NCBI RefSeq assembly: GCF_004209755.1 | Contig: NZ_CP035913.1 | Span: 6,324,001-6,388,000 of the forward strand | Source: Pseudoduganella lutea | Lineage (GTDB): Bacteria > Pseudomonadota > Gammaproteobacteria > Burkholderiales > Burkholderiaceae_D | Direction: 5' to 3' | DNA: 64,000 bases | Shown: in pieces, positions 1-10,719 of the stretch | Layout: each line of letters starts with the position of its first letter | Numbering within the stretch: the first letter of the stretch is position 1 | Notes under the pieces: generated by a model | Told to the model about the DNA's origin: nothing | Seen by the model: only the letters and a program-made list of their open reading frames with translations | Databases searched by the model: none | Translations under genes and position numbers: made by a program

Positions 1-32
1 AAACTTATCGTGCAACACGAACAGGGAGACCG

Positions 33-3000
33 ATGGACCGCCGTAACCTGCTGAAACTCACCGCGCTGCTGGCCGGCGCACCCACGATGACGATGCTGCC
101 GGCGCGCGCCGCCGGCCAGGCCGCGACGGCGCCGCCGCCAGCGACGGCGTTGCGCTGGCTCGATGGCGCGCCACCCGCCAGCTTCACCGGCGCCACGTTC
201 GGGGTGCCCTGGCCGCAGGGCCTCGTGCCGCGCGCCAGCGGTTTCACCGTGCTGGTAGCGGCAGGCGGGGTAACGCCGGCACTGCAATCCTGGCCGCTGG
301 CTTACTGGCCCGATGGTTCTGTGAAATGGAGCGGGCACGCGATCGGCGCCGGCGCCCCGGCTTCCGGCTATGACCTGCAGCCCGGGCCAGCCACGCCGGC
401 GGGTGCGGCGATGGCAAGGCGCGATGGCGACGACATCGTCGTCGATACGGGCAGGCTGCGCGCCCGCGTGCCGGGCAAGGGCGGCAAGGTGCTGGCCGGG
501 GTGGCGCTTGCCGGCCACGTGCTGCTGGGCGACGGCGAACTGGTGCTGCTGACCGATACCGTCAATGATGGCGAGGAGGGTACCGCCCGTCGCCGGCGCT
601 GGCACGGCGAGGTGGCACGGGTGGAACTGGAGCAGGACGGCCCGGTCCGCACGGTAGTGAAAGCGACCGGCGCGCACCGGGTGGGCGACGGTGCGACGCT
701 GCTGCCATTCACGCTGCGCCTGGAATTCCACCGCGACAGCGACGCGATCCGCGTACTGCATACCTTCGTCATCGACGTCGATCCGGCGAAGCTGGACGTG
801 CGGGGCATCGGCCTGCGTTTCGGCCTGGCGCTCGACGGCGCGCCGCACGACCGCCATGTGCGCTTCGTGTCGGATGGCGGCGGCGTGTTCGCCGAAAGCG
901 TGCGCAGCCTGACGGGCCTGCGCCGCGACGTGGGCGACGCCAATGCCGCCGCGCAGGTCGCCGGCCGCCCGTTGCCGCCGGTGGAGGAATTGCCGCAGGC
1001 CGTGCGCGACGGCCTGCGCTACGTGCCCGCGTTCGGCGACTACCGCCTGGTGCAGCCGAATGCGGACGGTTTCACGATCGCCAAGCGCACGGCAAAGGGC
1101 CATGGCTGGGTTCCCGCCGCCGCCGGCACCCGCGCCGGCGGGACCGGGTATGTGGGCGGCGCGAAGGGCGGTGTGGCGTTCGGCGTGCGCAATTTCTGGC
1201 AGAGCCACCCGGGCCAGCTCGACATCACCGGCGCCGCCGGCGACGACGCGGCCGTCACGTTGTGGCTGTGGGCGCCGGAAGCGCCGCCGATGCAGCTGCG
1301 CTTCTACGACGACGGCATGGGGCAGGACACGCATGCCAGACAGCGTGCCGCGCTCGACATCACCTACGAGGACTACGAGCCCGGTTTCGGCACGCCACAC
1401 GGCATCGCGCGCACGAGCGAGCTGGAACTGCAGCTGCTGGCGGCCACGCCGGGGGCGGCCGACCTGGCCGCGATCGGCCAGCGCATCGCGCAGCCGCCCC
1501 GGCTGATGGCGACGCCGCAGCGCCTGCATGCGGCGGGCGTGTTCAGCGACTATTGGGCCCCCGCGGGGCAGGGGGCGCGCGCGCAACACCGCTGGCGTCG
1601 CGGCTGGCGCAGCTGTTCGACTACTATGAAAAACAGGTCGAGCAGCGGCGTTGGTACGGTTTCTGGGATTACGGCGACGTGATGCACACCTACGATCCGC
1701 GCCGCCACCAGTGGCGCTACGACGTGGGCGGCTTTGCGTGGGACAACTCGGAACTGTCCACCGACATCTGGCTGTGGCATTACTTCCTGCACTCGGGCCG
1801 TGCCGACGTGTTCCGGCTGGCCGAGGCGATGACACGCCACACGGGGGAGGTGGACGTGCACCACATCGGGCCGTTTGCACCTTTGGGCACGCGGCACGGC
1901 GTGCAGCACTGGGGCGACAGCGCCAAGCAGCTGCGCATTTCGACCGCCATCAACCGCCGCTTCATGTATTACCTGACGGCGGACGAGCGCATCGGCGACC
2001 TGCTCACCGAGCAGCAGGAGGCGGTGCGCCGGCTGCGCGACATCGTGCCCGGCCGGAAGATCGGCCAGCGGGCGGCGAGCGGCGCCAACGAGGCCAGCGT
2101 GGGCTTCGGCACGGATTGGGGCGCCATCGCCGGCGCCTGGTACACGGCCTGGGAACGCACCGGCGACAAGGCATGGCGCGACCGCCTGCTGGCCAGCATG
2201 GCCACGATCGCCGCGCAGCCGCATGGCTTCTTCACGGGCAGCGCGGTGATGAACCTGGACACGGGCGCGTTCCGCATCGATGGGTCGGGCAAGATCGCCG
2301 TCTCGCACCTGTCCGCCGTGTTCGGGCTGACGGAAATCTGCGCCGAGCTGCTGCGCACGTTGCCCGAGCCGGCCTTCCGCGACGCCTGGCTGCGCTACTG
2401 CCGCCTGTACAACGCCACGCCGGACGTGCAGAAGGCGGCCCTGGGGCAGGACCTCGGCAAGCTGAACCTGTCGCAGGGGCATGCCCGGCTGCTGGGCTAC
2501 GCCGCCGCGCAGGACCGCGACCCGGCGGCGATGCGGGAAGCCTGGCGCCTGTTCGAGGCGGGCAAGGCGGGGCTGCGCGACGCCGATTTCACGATCCGGC
2601 GCGTGGCACGGCCGGCGGTGCTGGACGATGTCGACGAGGCGCCGCGCATCTCCACCAACGGCGCGGCGCAATGGGGACTGGGGGCACTGGGCCTGCTGGC
2701 GCTCGACGCTCGCGCCGCGCCGCCGGGCCGGGTGCTGGTGCGCGACGGCTTCAAGGCGTTCGACCCTCGCCGCTGGCGCGTTGAGGCGGAGCAGGGCGAT
2801 CCGCGCGAGGTCGTCACGGTGAAGGATGGCGCGCTGCTGCTCGACACGCGCGCCGGCCTGACCGTGTGGCTCACCCAGCCGCTCGATGGCCACTACGAGA
2901 TCGCCTATACCTGCACGGTGCTGGACGAGGGCAAGCCGGGCGACCGGGTGTCGGACATGAACATGTTCTGGCAGGCGCGAATGACGCGGCCATTGTCGGG

Positions 3001-3319
3001 CAAGCTGGCCGATTATGACCGGGTGCCCATGTTCTATGCCGGCATCGGCGGCAACCACAACACGACGACCCGTTTCCGGTGTTACGACGGCAGCGGCGAG
3101 CGGATACTCCTGCAGGAATATATCGACAGTCCATACCTGCTGCGGGCCAATCACCCTTACCGGGTGCGTATCGTCGTCGATGGTGACGGCACCCGGCTAT
3201 ACGTCGACAACGTGCAGTATTTCGCGTCCCGCCAACGGGTTGGCGCAGGCCTGTTCGGTCTGCGCACCACGCTGTCGCGGCAGCGGATCAACGATTTCAC
3301 CGTTTTTCGTTTGGCGTGA
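33..3319 (+). pseudogene. exo-rhamnogalacturonan lyase-like protein with C-terminal DUF6250, frameshifted
   Basis: Two overlapping frames together encode one protein of about 1095 residues. The first (from ATG 33, with GGGAG at 24-28) starts with a Tat-like signal (DRRNLLK followed by a hydrophobic stretch to about residue 27) and runs to TYWAP-type sequence near 1560. The second continues with LAQLFDYYEKQ and WYGFWDYGDVMHTY and ends at 3319. The body resembles the exo-rhamnogalacturonan lyase (PcRGLX-like, PL26) family. The last ~190 residues (NMFWQARM, GGNHNTTTRF) look like DUF6250. One base is missing between about 1558 and 1590, where CCCCC, GGGG and GGGGG runs lie close together; adding one base joins the frames. 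Likely exported and acting on the rhamnogalacturonan I backbone. The family call is from memory of motifs; substrate is inference. It may be intact if the indel is a sequencing error. Confidence 0.75.
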
Positions 3320-3505
3320 CAGGCCTTCAATCGAACGATCGTGCCAAAAGGGGCCGCACGCGATCTTTCATCTCAGGGTAATATTGACGGTTTCGCATGG
3401 CGTATCACTTTGATATCGCCGTGCCAGATCGACCGGTTCCACCATTACCAATTCGCCCAGGCGGCGCCGTTCCGGTGCCGCGATGGGCGGCCTGAAGGAG
3501 ATTGC

Positions 3506-5704
3506 ATGACCTACGAGCAGAACGAAGACAGCACGGACGCGCGCCGCGAACAGCAACTGCGCACGGACGCGCTGGAATACCACCGCTTCCCCACCCGCGG
3601 CAAGATCGAAGTGGTGCCGACGAAACCGCTGTCGAACCAGCGCGACCTGTCGCTGGCCTATTCGCCGGGCGTCGCCTACGCCTGCGAGGAAATCGCCGCC
3701 AACCCGGCCGCCGCCGCCGAGTACACGTCGCGCGCCAACCTGGTGGCCGTGATCACGAACGGCACCGCGGTGCTCGGCCTGGGCAATATCGGCCCGCTGG
3801 CATCGAAGCCCGTCATGGAAGGCAAGGGTTGCCTGTTCAAGCAGTTCGCCGGCGTGGACGTGTTCGACATCGAACTGGCCGAGAACGACCCGGACAAGCT
3901 GGTGGACGCCATCGCCATGCTGGAACCGACCGTGGGCGGCATCAACCTGGAAGACATCAAGGCGCCCGAGTGCTTCTACATCGAGAAGAAGCTGCGCGAG
4001 CGGATGAACATTCCCGTCTTCCATGACGACCAGCACGGTACGGCGATCATTTCCAGCGCCGCGCTGATCAACGCGCTGAAGGTGGCCAACAAGCGCATCG
4101 GCGACATCAAGCTGGTGGCCTCCGGCGCCGGCGCCGCGGCGATCGCCTGCCTGGACATGATGGTGGGCCTGGGCGTGCGCCGCGAGAACGTGTACGTGAC
4201 CGACTCGCGCGGCGTGATCTGGCAGGGCCGCGAAGCAAACATGGAAGAAAACAAGGCGCGCTACGCGCAGAACACCGATGCGCGCACGCTGGCCGACATC
4301 GTGCGCGGTGCCGACGTGTTCCTGGGCTGCTCGACCGCGGGCGTGCTGACGGGCGACATGGTCAAGACGATGGCCGACCGCCCCGTGATCCTGGCGCTGG
4401 CCAACCCGGAACCGGAAATCCGCCCCGAAGTGGCGCTGGCCGCGCGGCCGGACTGCATCATCGCCACCGGCCGTTCGGATTACCCGAACCAGGTCAACAA
4501 CGTGCTGTGCTTCCCGTACATCTTCCGCGGCGCCCTCGATTGCGGCGCCACGCGCATCACCGAAGAAATGAAGCAGGCCTGCGTGGTGGCGATCGCCGAA
4601 CTGGCCGAAGCGGAAGTGTCCGAGACGGTGGCCGCCGCCTATGCCGGTCAGAGCCTGACGTTCGGCCCTGACTACATCATCCCGAAACCGTTCGACCAGC
4701 GCCTGATCGCGGCCATCGCGCCGGCCGTGGCGAAGGCCGCCGCGGAATCGGGCGTCGCCGCCACGCCGATCGCCGACCTGGCCGCCTACCGCGCCCAGCT
4801 CGAGCAGCAGGTATTCCACACGGGCCTCGTGATGAAGCCACTGTTCACGGCCGCCAAGGCCGCGCAGAAACGCGTGGTGTACGCCGAGGGCGACGACGAG
4901 CGCGTGCTGCGCGCCGTGCAGACCGTCGTCGACGAAGGCCTGGCCAAGCCGGTACTGGTGGGCGAGGCCGGCAAGGTCGACGCGGCGATCGCCGCCGCCG
5001 GCCTGCGCCTGAAGCGCGGCACCGACTTCACGCTGGCCGATGCCGGTGGCGCCGATACGACGGACCACGCGCTGGCACTGCTGAAGGCCGGCGAAGCCGA
5101 TGCCGTGATCTGCGGCCTGCGCGGCAGCATCGACACGCATCTCGAGCAGGTGCGCGCCACGATCGGCTTGGCGCCGGGCGTGGAAGTGATGGCGACGATG
5201 AATGCGCTGGTGCTGGAAAAGCACACGCTGTTCGTGGCCGACACGCACGTCAACGACGACCCGACCGCGCGGGAACTGGCCGCCATCGCCCAACTGGCCG
5301 CCGCGCAGGTGCGTCACTTCGGCCTGGAGCCGAAGGTCGCGCTGCTGTCGCACTCGACGGCCGGCTCGTCCGAGCGCCCGTCCGCCCGCAAGATGCGCGA
5401 TGCCCGCGCCGTGCTGGCCGAGGTGGTGCCGGAACTGCCGGTGATCGGCGAAGTGCAGGGCGACGTGGCACTGGTGGGCGGCGTGGTGCCTGGATTCACA
5501 GGCGAAGCCAATGTGCTGGTGATGCCGTCGCTGGATGCGGCCAACATCGCCTTCAACCTGTTGAAGGTTACGGGCGGCAAGGGCGTGACCGTCGGCCCCG
5601 TGCTGCTGGGCGCCGCCAAGCCCGTGCACGTTCTCGGCCCGGGTGCGACGGTGCGCCGTATCGTCAACATGACGGCCGTGGCCGTGGCTGACGCCGTGCG
5701 CTGA
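3506..5704 (+). CDS. maeB: NADP-dependent malic enzyme with C-terminal phosphotransacetylase-like domain (MaeB)
   Basis: A 732-residue cytoplasmic enzyme converting malate to pyruvate plus CO2 with NADP. The N-terminal malic domain shows [29 protein letters not shown] and FHDDQHGTA; the NAD(P) fold shows [14 protein letters not shown] and LANPEPE. From about residue 435 a phosphate acetyl/butyryl transferase-like domain follows ([14 protein letters not shown]), which in MaeB is regulatory rather than catalytic. The length matches the MaeB family. ATG 3506 is chosen because GAAGGAG (3494-3500) sits 5 nt upstream; the frame is open further upstream but without a good site. It stands alone with its own terminator. 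Confidence 0.95.
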   Translation: MTYEQNEDSTDARREQQLRTDALEYHRFPTRGKIEVVPTKPLSNQRDLSLAYSPGVAYACEEIAANPAAAAEYTSRANLVAVITNGTAVLGLGNIGPLASKPVMEGKGCLFKQFAGVDVFDIELAENDPDKLVDAIAMLEPTVGGINLEDIKAPECFYIEKKLRERMNIPVFHDDQHGTAIISSAALINALKVANKRIGDIKLVASGAGAAAIACLDMMVGLGVRRENVYVTDSRGVIWQGREANMEENKARYAQNTDARTLADIVRGADVFLGCSTAGVLTGDMVKTMADRPVILALANPEPEIRPEVALAARPDCIIATGRSDYPNQVNNVLCFPYIFRGALDCGATRITEEMKQACVVAIAELAEAEVSETVAAAYAGQSLTFGPDYIIPKPFDQRLIAAIAPAVAKAAAESGVAATPIADLAAYRAQLEQQVFHTGLVMKPLFTAAKAAQKRVVYAEGDDERVLRAVQTVVDEGLAKPVLVGEAGKVDAAIAAAGLRLKRGTDFTLADAGGADTTDHALALLKAGEADAVICGLRGSIDTHLEQVRATIGLAPGVEVMATMNALVLEKHTLFVADTHVNDDPTARELAAIAQLAAAQVRHFGLEPKVALLSHSTAGSSERPSARKMRDARAVLAEVVPELPVIGEVQGDVALVGGVVPGFTGEANVLVMPSLDAANIAFNLLKVTGGKGVTVGPVLLGAAKPVHVLGPGATVRRIVNMTAVAVADAVR

Positions 5705-5727
5705 TCGGCTTCGCCGGGTAACTAGAA

Positions 5728-5755
5728 GGGCCGCCAGCACGCTGGCGGCCCTTTT
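5728..5755 (+). terminator. rho-independent terminator of maeB
   Basis: A perfect 11-bp stem (5728-5738 with 5741-5751, loop AC) is followed by TTTT, 24 nt after the maeB stop. The stem has no strong A tract on the other side, so it mainly serves the plus strand. Confidence 0.9.
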
Positions 5756-5946
5756 CACATGGGCGCGCAGTCTGAGCCAGGCATCATTGCCGCGAAGTCG
5801 GGTCGTCCTGCTTGCGCGGTAATGGCCGCCGGCGCGATTGCCACCGATGCCGGGCCCTGTGTCCATCGCGACATCGGCAGCCGGTACGCTTGCGAAGCGG
5901 GCGTGCGCCCGGCTATGCGAACGTCGTGCCCGGCTTCGTCAAGGCA

Positions 5947-6360
5947 TCACGCCTTGAAGAAGTTCAGCAAGGTCACCGCCGGCGACATGCCGTAGATCTT
6001 GCGCCCCGTCTTTGCGGCCTCGACGATGTCGACGAGTTCCTCGTACTTGTCGGCCTGCCGCTCCTCCAGGTTCGTCATGTTCATGGTCCAGCGCACGAAG
6101 GTACGGAAGGCCGCCGGCTCGTTATACAGGAGGCGCAGGTCATGGTGACGGGGATCCTTGCTGATCTTGTCATACAGGGAGGCCAGGACCGGGGCAGGGC
6201 CTTCCAGTACCTGCATGAACCAGCCGCCGTTGTAGAACAGGCTTCCGGTGACATCGATCCTCGCATTGTTGGCTTTGGCCTGCGTCCAGATGGCGGACAA
6301 TTCTTCCTTTTCCAGTTTGCGGGTGGATTGGCTCAGGTAGACGAGTTGATGAAGTGACAT
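5947..6360 (-). CDS. BLUF-domain blue-light sensor
   Basis: A 137-residue protein made almost entirely of a BLUF (FAD-binding blue-light) domain. The key Tyr is in LVYLSQS near residue 8, the conserved Asn is in NNARIDVTG, and the flavin-switch Gln is in WFMQVLEG near residue 50. A short helical tail of about 40 residues follows, and no output domain is fused, so it probably signals through a partner. Start ATG at 6360 is chosen because the BLUF fold begins at MSLHQL; the open frame upstream to 6483 has no family similarity. It faces maeB, with about 240 bp between the stops. Confidence 0.93.
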   Translation of the reverse strand: MSLHQLVYLSQSTRKLEKEELSAIWTQAKANNARIDVTGSLFYNGGWFMQVLEGPAPVLASLYDKISKDPRHHDLRLLYNEPAAFRTFVRWTMNMTNLEERQADKYEELVDIVEAAKTGRKIYGMSPAVTLLNFFKA

Positions 6361-6713
6361 GGCAGGCGATCGTGGCGGGTTGCGGTTTGATATTTCCTGG
6401 CCTAGTCTAACTGGCCTTTGTTTTTTGGGGCGTTCTTTCACTGGCCAGGTGCAGGAATGCGTCAGGGCGCGGGCTCCCGGCAACGTGCAGAGCGATCAGG
6501 ACTGGACGAATGGACCAGTTCAAACGAACCGACCAGCTTCGCCAATATTGCAACTAACCGAATGCGGGAAGGGATGCCCGACATCGCATGGCCCGGGAAT
6601 TCGGGCCAGGGCATTCAGGCGGGCTGGCCAGCCCTGGACCCCGCAGCCACCCGTGCACCACCGGCGAGCCAGCCATGCTACCTTGCGCCCTTTGGCAAAA
6701 AAAGGAGCAGCCA
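6361..6713. other. intergenic region between divergent BLUF and GH43 genes
   Basis: About 350 bp with no convincing gene. It must hold the promoters of the divergent BLUF gene and of the secreted GH43. A short inverted repeat (TGGCCCG at 6589-6595, CGGGCCA at 6602-6608, loop GGAATT) lies about 105 bp before the GH43 start. I see no clear sigma-70 boxes. Confidence 0.5.
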
Positions 6714-8560
6714 GTGCGGTCATGCCTGTTTCTCCTGGCGGCGGTCTTCCATGCCGCCGCTGCTGCGCAAGTGCCCACCACGTATCACAATCCGCTGCCG
6801 GTCAGGCTGGCCAGCGGCGAGCTGGCGCAGAACTGCGCCGACCCGGCCGTGCTGCGCGATCCGCAGGCCGCGCAAGCCACGTGGTACCTGTACTGCACCA
6901 CCGACCCGGTGAGCCGCAACGAGCGGGAAGGGGACGGTTACCGCTTCCGCTTCCTGCCCGTTTACCGGTCCACCGACCTGGTGCATTGGGACTGGGTAAG
7001 CGACGCCTTTACCGACCGCCCGGCGCCCGCCGCGCCGAAGTCCTGGCTGTGGGCGCCGGAGCCGCAATATCACGATGGCCGTTACTGGCTGTACTACACG
7101 ATCACCGATACCGCCGATGCGCATAGTCCCGAGCCGGGCTGCGATGGCGACAGTTCCATTGGCGTCGCCAGCAGCGCGTCACCGGCCGGCCCGTGGCAGG
7201 CCAGCGGCAAGCCGGTGGTCGGCCCGCGCCGGGCGGCGCCGGGATGCAAGTTTGACTGGACGTTCGATCCGGATGTCGTCGTCGACGACCGCGGCACGCG
7301 CTGGCTGTACTACGGCAGCTATGGCGGCGGCCTGTTCGTGCAGCGCCTGGCCGCCGACGGCCTGTCGGTGGAAGGCGAGCCGCGGCGTGTCGGCACGTCG
7401 GGCCGGTACGAAGGGGCCGAGGTGGTGCGCCACGATGGCTGGTACTACCTGTTCGCATCGGCCACCGACTGCTGCGCCGGTCCGCTGACGGGCTATGCGC
7501 TGCACGTGGGCCGCGCCGCCAGCCCGCTCGGGCCATTCCTGGACCGGCAGGGCAACGACATGGCGGCGGCGCGGGCGGGCGGTACGCCGGTGCTGCCGCA
7601 GAGCGGCAACCGCTGGGTGGGCGCGGGGCACAATTCGGTGCTGCAGGATGCGGCGGGGCAGTGGTGGACGATCTACCATGCCATCGACCTGGCCGACCCG
7701 GTCTTCGCGCCGGGCCTGACGCGTCGGCCGGCGCTGCTGGACCGCGTGGACTGGGTCGGCGGCTGGCCGGTCGTGGCCGAAGGGCAGGGGCCATCGGATC
7801 GCGCACTGCCGGCCCCTGCGACGACCGCGGGGGCACGCGACCCGCCCCGGCGTTTGCCGGCACCGGCGTCGACGTGCGCTTGCTTTGGCGCGAGGACTTC
7901 ACGCAACCGCCAGCCGCGCCCTGGCGCTGGCTGCGCGACCCCGGCACGTGGCGTGCGACGCCGGAAGGCCTGGCCTGGCGCACGCAGCCCGGTGACCTGC
8001 ACGTGGACACCAACACGGCGCCGGTGCTGTCGCGCCCACTGCCGGCTGGCGCTGGCGACCTGCGCATCGAAACGCGGGTGCGGCTCGATGCGGCGGACGA
8101 TTGCTGCACGCCGCATGTGCAGGCCGGCATCGTGGCAATGCGGGATGACGACAACTACGTGAAGCTGTCCGTGCTCGCATCCGCAGGGCTGCACCAGGTG
8201 GAGTTCGCCAAGGAACAGAAACCGGTGCCGGCCCATCACCCCCGGTACGGCAACACGGTGGCGGGAACGCCGGCTGCGCGGGAGGGCTGGACGTGGCTGC
8301 GGCTGGACGTGCGGCGCGTGGACGGAAGCGAGCGGTGGACCGCGTGGTCCAGCCGTGATGGCCGGGACTGGGTCGGCGGCGGCACGTGGACGCACCGGCT
8401 GGGCCCGGCACCGCGCATCGGCCTCGTGGCGATGGGGGGCGGCGGCCGGAACGTGACGTTCGGGCCGCTGGCGGTGAGCGCACTGCGGACGGGTGCGTTG
8501 CGTCCACCCCACTCAGCGGCCGGCAAGGAAGACGCGAGCGTCACGGTTACTCAACCGTGA
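6714..8560 (+). pseudogene. secreted glycoside hydrolase family 43 enzyme with C-terminal beta-sandwich, frameshifted
   Basis: Two frames make one protein of about 615 residues. GTG 6714 is the likely start: AAAGGAG (6701-6707) lies 6 nt upstream and the product begins with a good signal peptide (MRSCLFLLAAVFHAAAAAQ). The five-bladed GH43 domain (about 25-360) has the catalytic Asp in NCADPAVL, a second acid in TFDPDVVVDD and the acid in WLWAPEPQ. The C-terminal part (about 385-600: MRDDDNYVKLSV, WTAWSSRDGRDW) is a concanavalin-like sandwich of the beta-xylosidase C-terminal / DUF1349 type. The frames join if one base is added in the G run at 7829-7833 or the GCCCCGG just after. Expected role: periplasmic or extracellular removal of arabinose or xylose side chains. 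Frame loss may be a sequencing artefact. Confidence 0.8.
8541..8560. repeat. perfect hairpin at the 3' end of the GH43 gene, followed by a small palindrome at the GH2 ribosome site
   Basis: TCACGGTT (8541-8548) and AACCGTGA (8553-8560) form a perfect 8-bp stem with a 4-nt loop, the last bases being the GH43 stop codon. No T run follows. Just downstream, CTTATCATAAG (8582-8592) is a perfect 11-bp palindrome overlapping the GH2 Shine-Dalgarno. Either could control the GH43-GH2 junction. Confidence 0.55.
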
Positions 8561-8602
8561 CACTGCGCGACGGATAAAAGACTTATCATAAGGACAAACG
8601 TG

Positions 8603-10588
8603 ATGAGAGCCCTGCCCAAGGAGAACGAGATCGTGGACCACCCCCGGCCGCAGTTGCGGCGCCACCAATGGCTGAACCTGGACGGACCGTGGCAGGCGAT
8701 GCTGGACGACGATGCCGTGCACCACGATCCGGCCGACGTGCCGTTCGACCGCACGATCATCGTGCCGTTCCCGCCCGAGGCGGCGGCCAGCGGCGTGCAC
8801 GACCGCGGCTTCCGCCGGCGCGTGTGGTACCGGCGGGTGGTGGGGCTGGACGACGACCTGCTGCCATCGCCGGACGAGCGGCTCAAGCTGCACTTCGGCG
8901 CCGTCAACCACCGCGCGCGGGTGTGGATCAACGGCCACTTCGCCATGCAGCACAAGGGTGGCCACGGGCCGTTCTCGATCGACGTGACACGCTACCTCGA
9001 TGGCCGTTCGATGGAGATCGTCGTGCAGGCCGAGGACGACCCGCACGACATGCACAAGGTGCGCGGCAAGATGGACTGGGAGCTGGAGCCCCATTCGATC
9101 TGGTATCCCCGTACCACCGGCATCTGGCGCACCGTCTGGATGGAGAAGGTGGCACGCTCGCACGTCGCCGCGGTGCGCTGGACGGCCGATGTGTTCACGT
9201 GGCAGATCCGCCTTGATGCTGACATCACGCACCACGCGCCCGGCAGCACCGTCAACGTGGTGCTGCGCCTGGGCGACCAGGTGCTCGTGTCCGACCGCTG
9301 CATGCTGCTTGAAAACCGGCTGTCACGGCTGTTCCAGCTGCCGGATCCGGGCATCGACGATGCGCGGGCACACTGGATGTGGAGCCCGGAAAGCCCGCAG
9401 TTGATCGATGCGGAGATCACGCTGCACGCGGCCGATGGACTCGTGCTCGACCATGTGGTCAGCTACACGGCGCTGCGCACGGTGTCCGTCGATGGCGACC
9501 GTTTCCTGCTGAACAGCCGGCCGTATTACCTGCGCATGGTGCTGGACCAGGGCTACTGGCCGGAAAGCCTGATGGTGGCATCCGCCGAGCAGCTGCGCCA
9601 GGACGTAGTGCTGATCAAGCGGCTCGGCTTCAACGGCGTGCGCAAGCACCAGAAATCGGAAGACCCGCGCTGGCTGTACTGGTGCGACGTGATGGGCCTG
9701 TGCGTGTGGGCGGAAATGCCGTCGGCCTACGGCTTTTCCAGCGAAACCGTGCACGGCGTGATGGAGGAGTGGAAGGAACTCGTCGCGCGCGACATTTCCC
9801 ACCCGTGCATCGTGGCCTGGGTGCCCACCAACGAATCGTGGGGCGTGCCGGAACTGATGCACGATCACCGCCAGGTCGACTTCGTGCGCGCCATGTACCA
9901 CATGACGCGGGCGCTGGACGGCACGCGCCCCGTGGTGGGCAACGACGGCTGGGAAATGCCGTGCGGCGACTTCGTCAACATCCACGACTACCATGCCGAC
10001 CCCGAGGAACTGGTGTCGCGTTATGGCACCCGCGAAGGCTTGAAGTACACGTTCGAACACGTGCGCCCGGCCCGGCGCCGCCTCGTGATCGACGGTTTCG
10101 AGGGCACCGGCAAGCCGCTGTTCCTGTCCGAGTTCGGCGGTATCGCGTGCATGGACGAAGCCGACCCGAAAGGATGGGGCTATTCGGTGGCGCGCGACGG
10201 CGAGGAACTGCTGGAACGCTACCGCCGGCTGATGGACGCGATCCACCGCTGCCGGCCGCTGTCCGGCTTCTGCTACACGCAGCTGACGGACACGTTCCAT
10301 GAAAAGAACGGCCTGCTGACGGAGCAGCGCGTGCCGAAAGCACCGATCGCCGCGCTGGCCGAAGCCACGCGCGGGCCGGATGCGCGGCTGCACGACTGGT
10401 ACACGGACCCGCTGGGGCACAGTGAACTGTGGCGTGGCAAGCGTGCGCCCGAGCCGGCGCCGATGGGGGGCCAGGCCGCGGCCGTGCCCGCGACGCCGGA
10501 AACCACGCACGCGTCGGCCGGGCCGGAAGACCAGCCGGGTATGGCGGCGCCGGAGCCTGGTTTCCGGTTGCCCAGCGAGGCGGCCTAG
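8603..10588 (+). CDS. glycoside hydrolase family 2 protein (beta-galactosidase/beta-glucuronidase type)
   Basis: A 661-residue enzyme without a signal peptide, so cytoplasmic. The N-terminal jelly-roll domain (about 20-180, with WLNLDGPWQ and FRRRVWYRR) is followed by the immunoglobulin-like domain and the TIM barrel. Catalytic residues can be placed: the acid/base pair Asn-Glu in PTNESW at about 409-410 and the nucleophile Glu in LSEFGG at about 510. The C-terminal ~60 residues are Ala/Pro-rich and look disordered. ATG 8603 is 8 nt after AAGGA (8590-8594); a GTG at 8600 is the alternative. It lies between a secreted GH43 and a sugar importer, so it likely cleaves imported oligosaccharides. 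The precise sugar cannot be read from the sequence. Confidence 0.9.
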   Translation: MRALPKENEIVDHPRPQLRRHQWLNLDGPWQAMLDDDAVHHDPADVPFDRTIIVPFPPEAAASGVHDRGFRRRVWYRRVVGLDDDLLPSPDERLKLHFGAVNHRARVWINGHFAMQHKGGHGPFSIDVTRYLDGRSMEIVVQAEDDPHDMHKVRGKMDWELEPHSIWYPRTTGIWRTVWMEKVARSHVAAVRWTADVFTWQIRLDADITHHAPGSTVNVVLRLGDQVLVSDRCMLLENRLSRLFQLPDPGIDDARAHWMWSPESPQLIDAEITLHAADGLVLDHVVSYTALRTVSVDGDRFLLNSRPYYLRMVLDQGYWPESLMVASAEQLRQDVVLIKRLGFNGVRKHQKSEDPRWLYWCDVMGLCVWAEMPSAYGFSSETVHGVMEEWKELVARDISHPCIVAWVPTNESWGVPELMHDHRQVDFVRAMYHMTRALDGTRPVVGNDGWEMPCGDFVNIHDYHADPEELVSRYGTREGLKYTFEHVRPARRRLVIDGFEGTGKPLFLSEFGGIACMDEADPKGWGYSVARDGEELLERYRRLMDAIHRCRPLSGFCYTQLTDTFHEKNGLLTEQRVPKAPIAALAEATRGPDARLHDWYTDPLGHSELWRGKRAPEPAPMGGQAAAVPATPETTHASAGPEDQPGMAAPEPGFRLPSEAA

Positions 10589-10624
10589 CGGAAGGTCGGC
10601 CACGAACGCGGCCGCGAACGCCCG

Positions 10625-10684
10625 AACGGTAACGACAGCGGCAGCGACAACGGCAATTGCTACGATAACGACAGCGATAGCGAA
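10625..10684. repeat. ten-unit 6-bp degenerate tandem repeat between GH2 and ABC genes
   Basis: Ten consecutive hexamers of the form A-A/G-C-G-G/A-C/T (AACGGT, AACGAC, AGCGGC, AGCGAC, AACGGC, AATTGC, TACGAT, AACGAC, AGCGAT, AGCGAA) fill the gap between the GH2 stop and the solute-binding protein gene, ending 35 bp before its start. No reading frame of sense is obvious. It looks like slippage-generated low-complexity DNA. Confidence 0.75.
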
Positions 10685-10719
10685 AAAAGCAGGAACAGAA
10701 CAACGAGCGGAGACACGGA

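Noticed and set aside
1..20. TCGTG-CAA-CACGA dyad before the first gene
   Set aside because: Only 5-bp arms at the window edge; too short to separate from chance, and the upstream context is not visible.
3368..5866. Long minus-strand open frame opposite maeB
   Set aside because: maeB is unmistakable on the plus strand; the opposite frame is His/Arg-rich and family-less.
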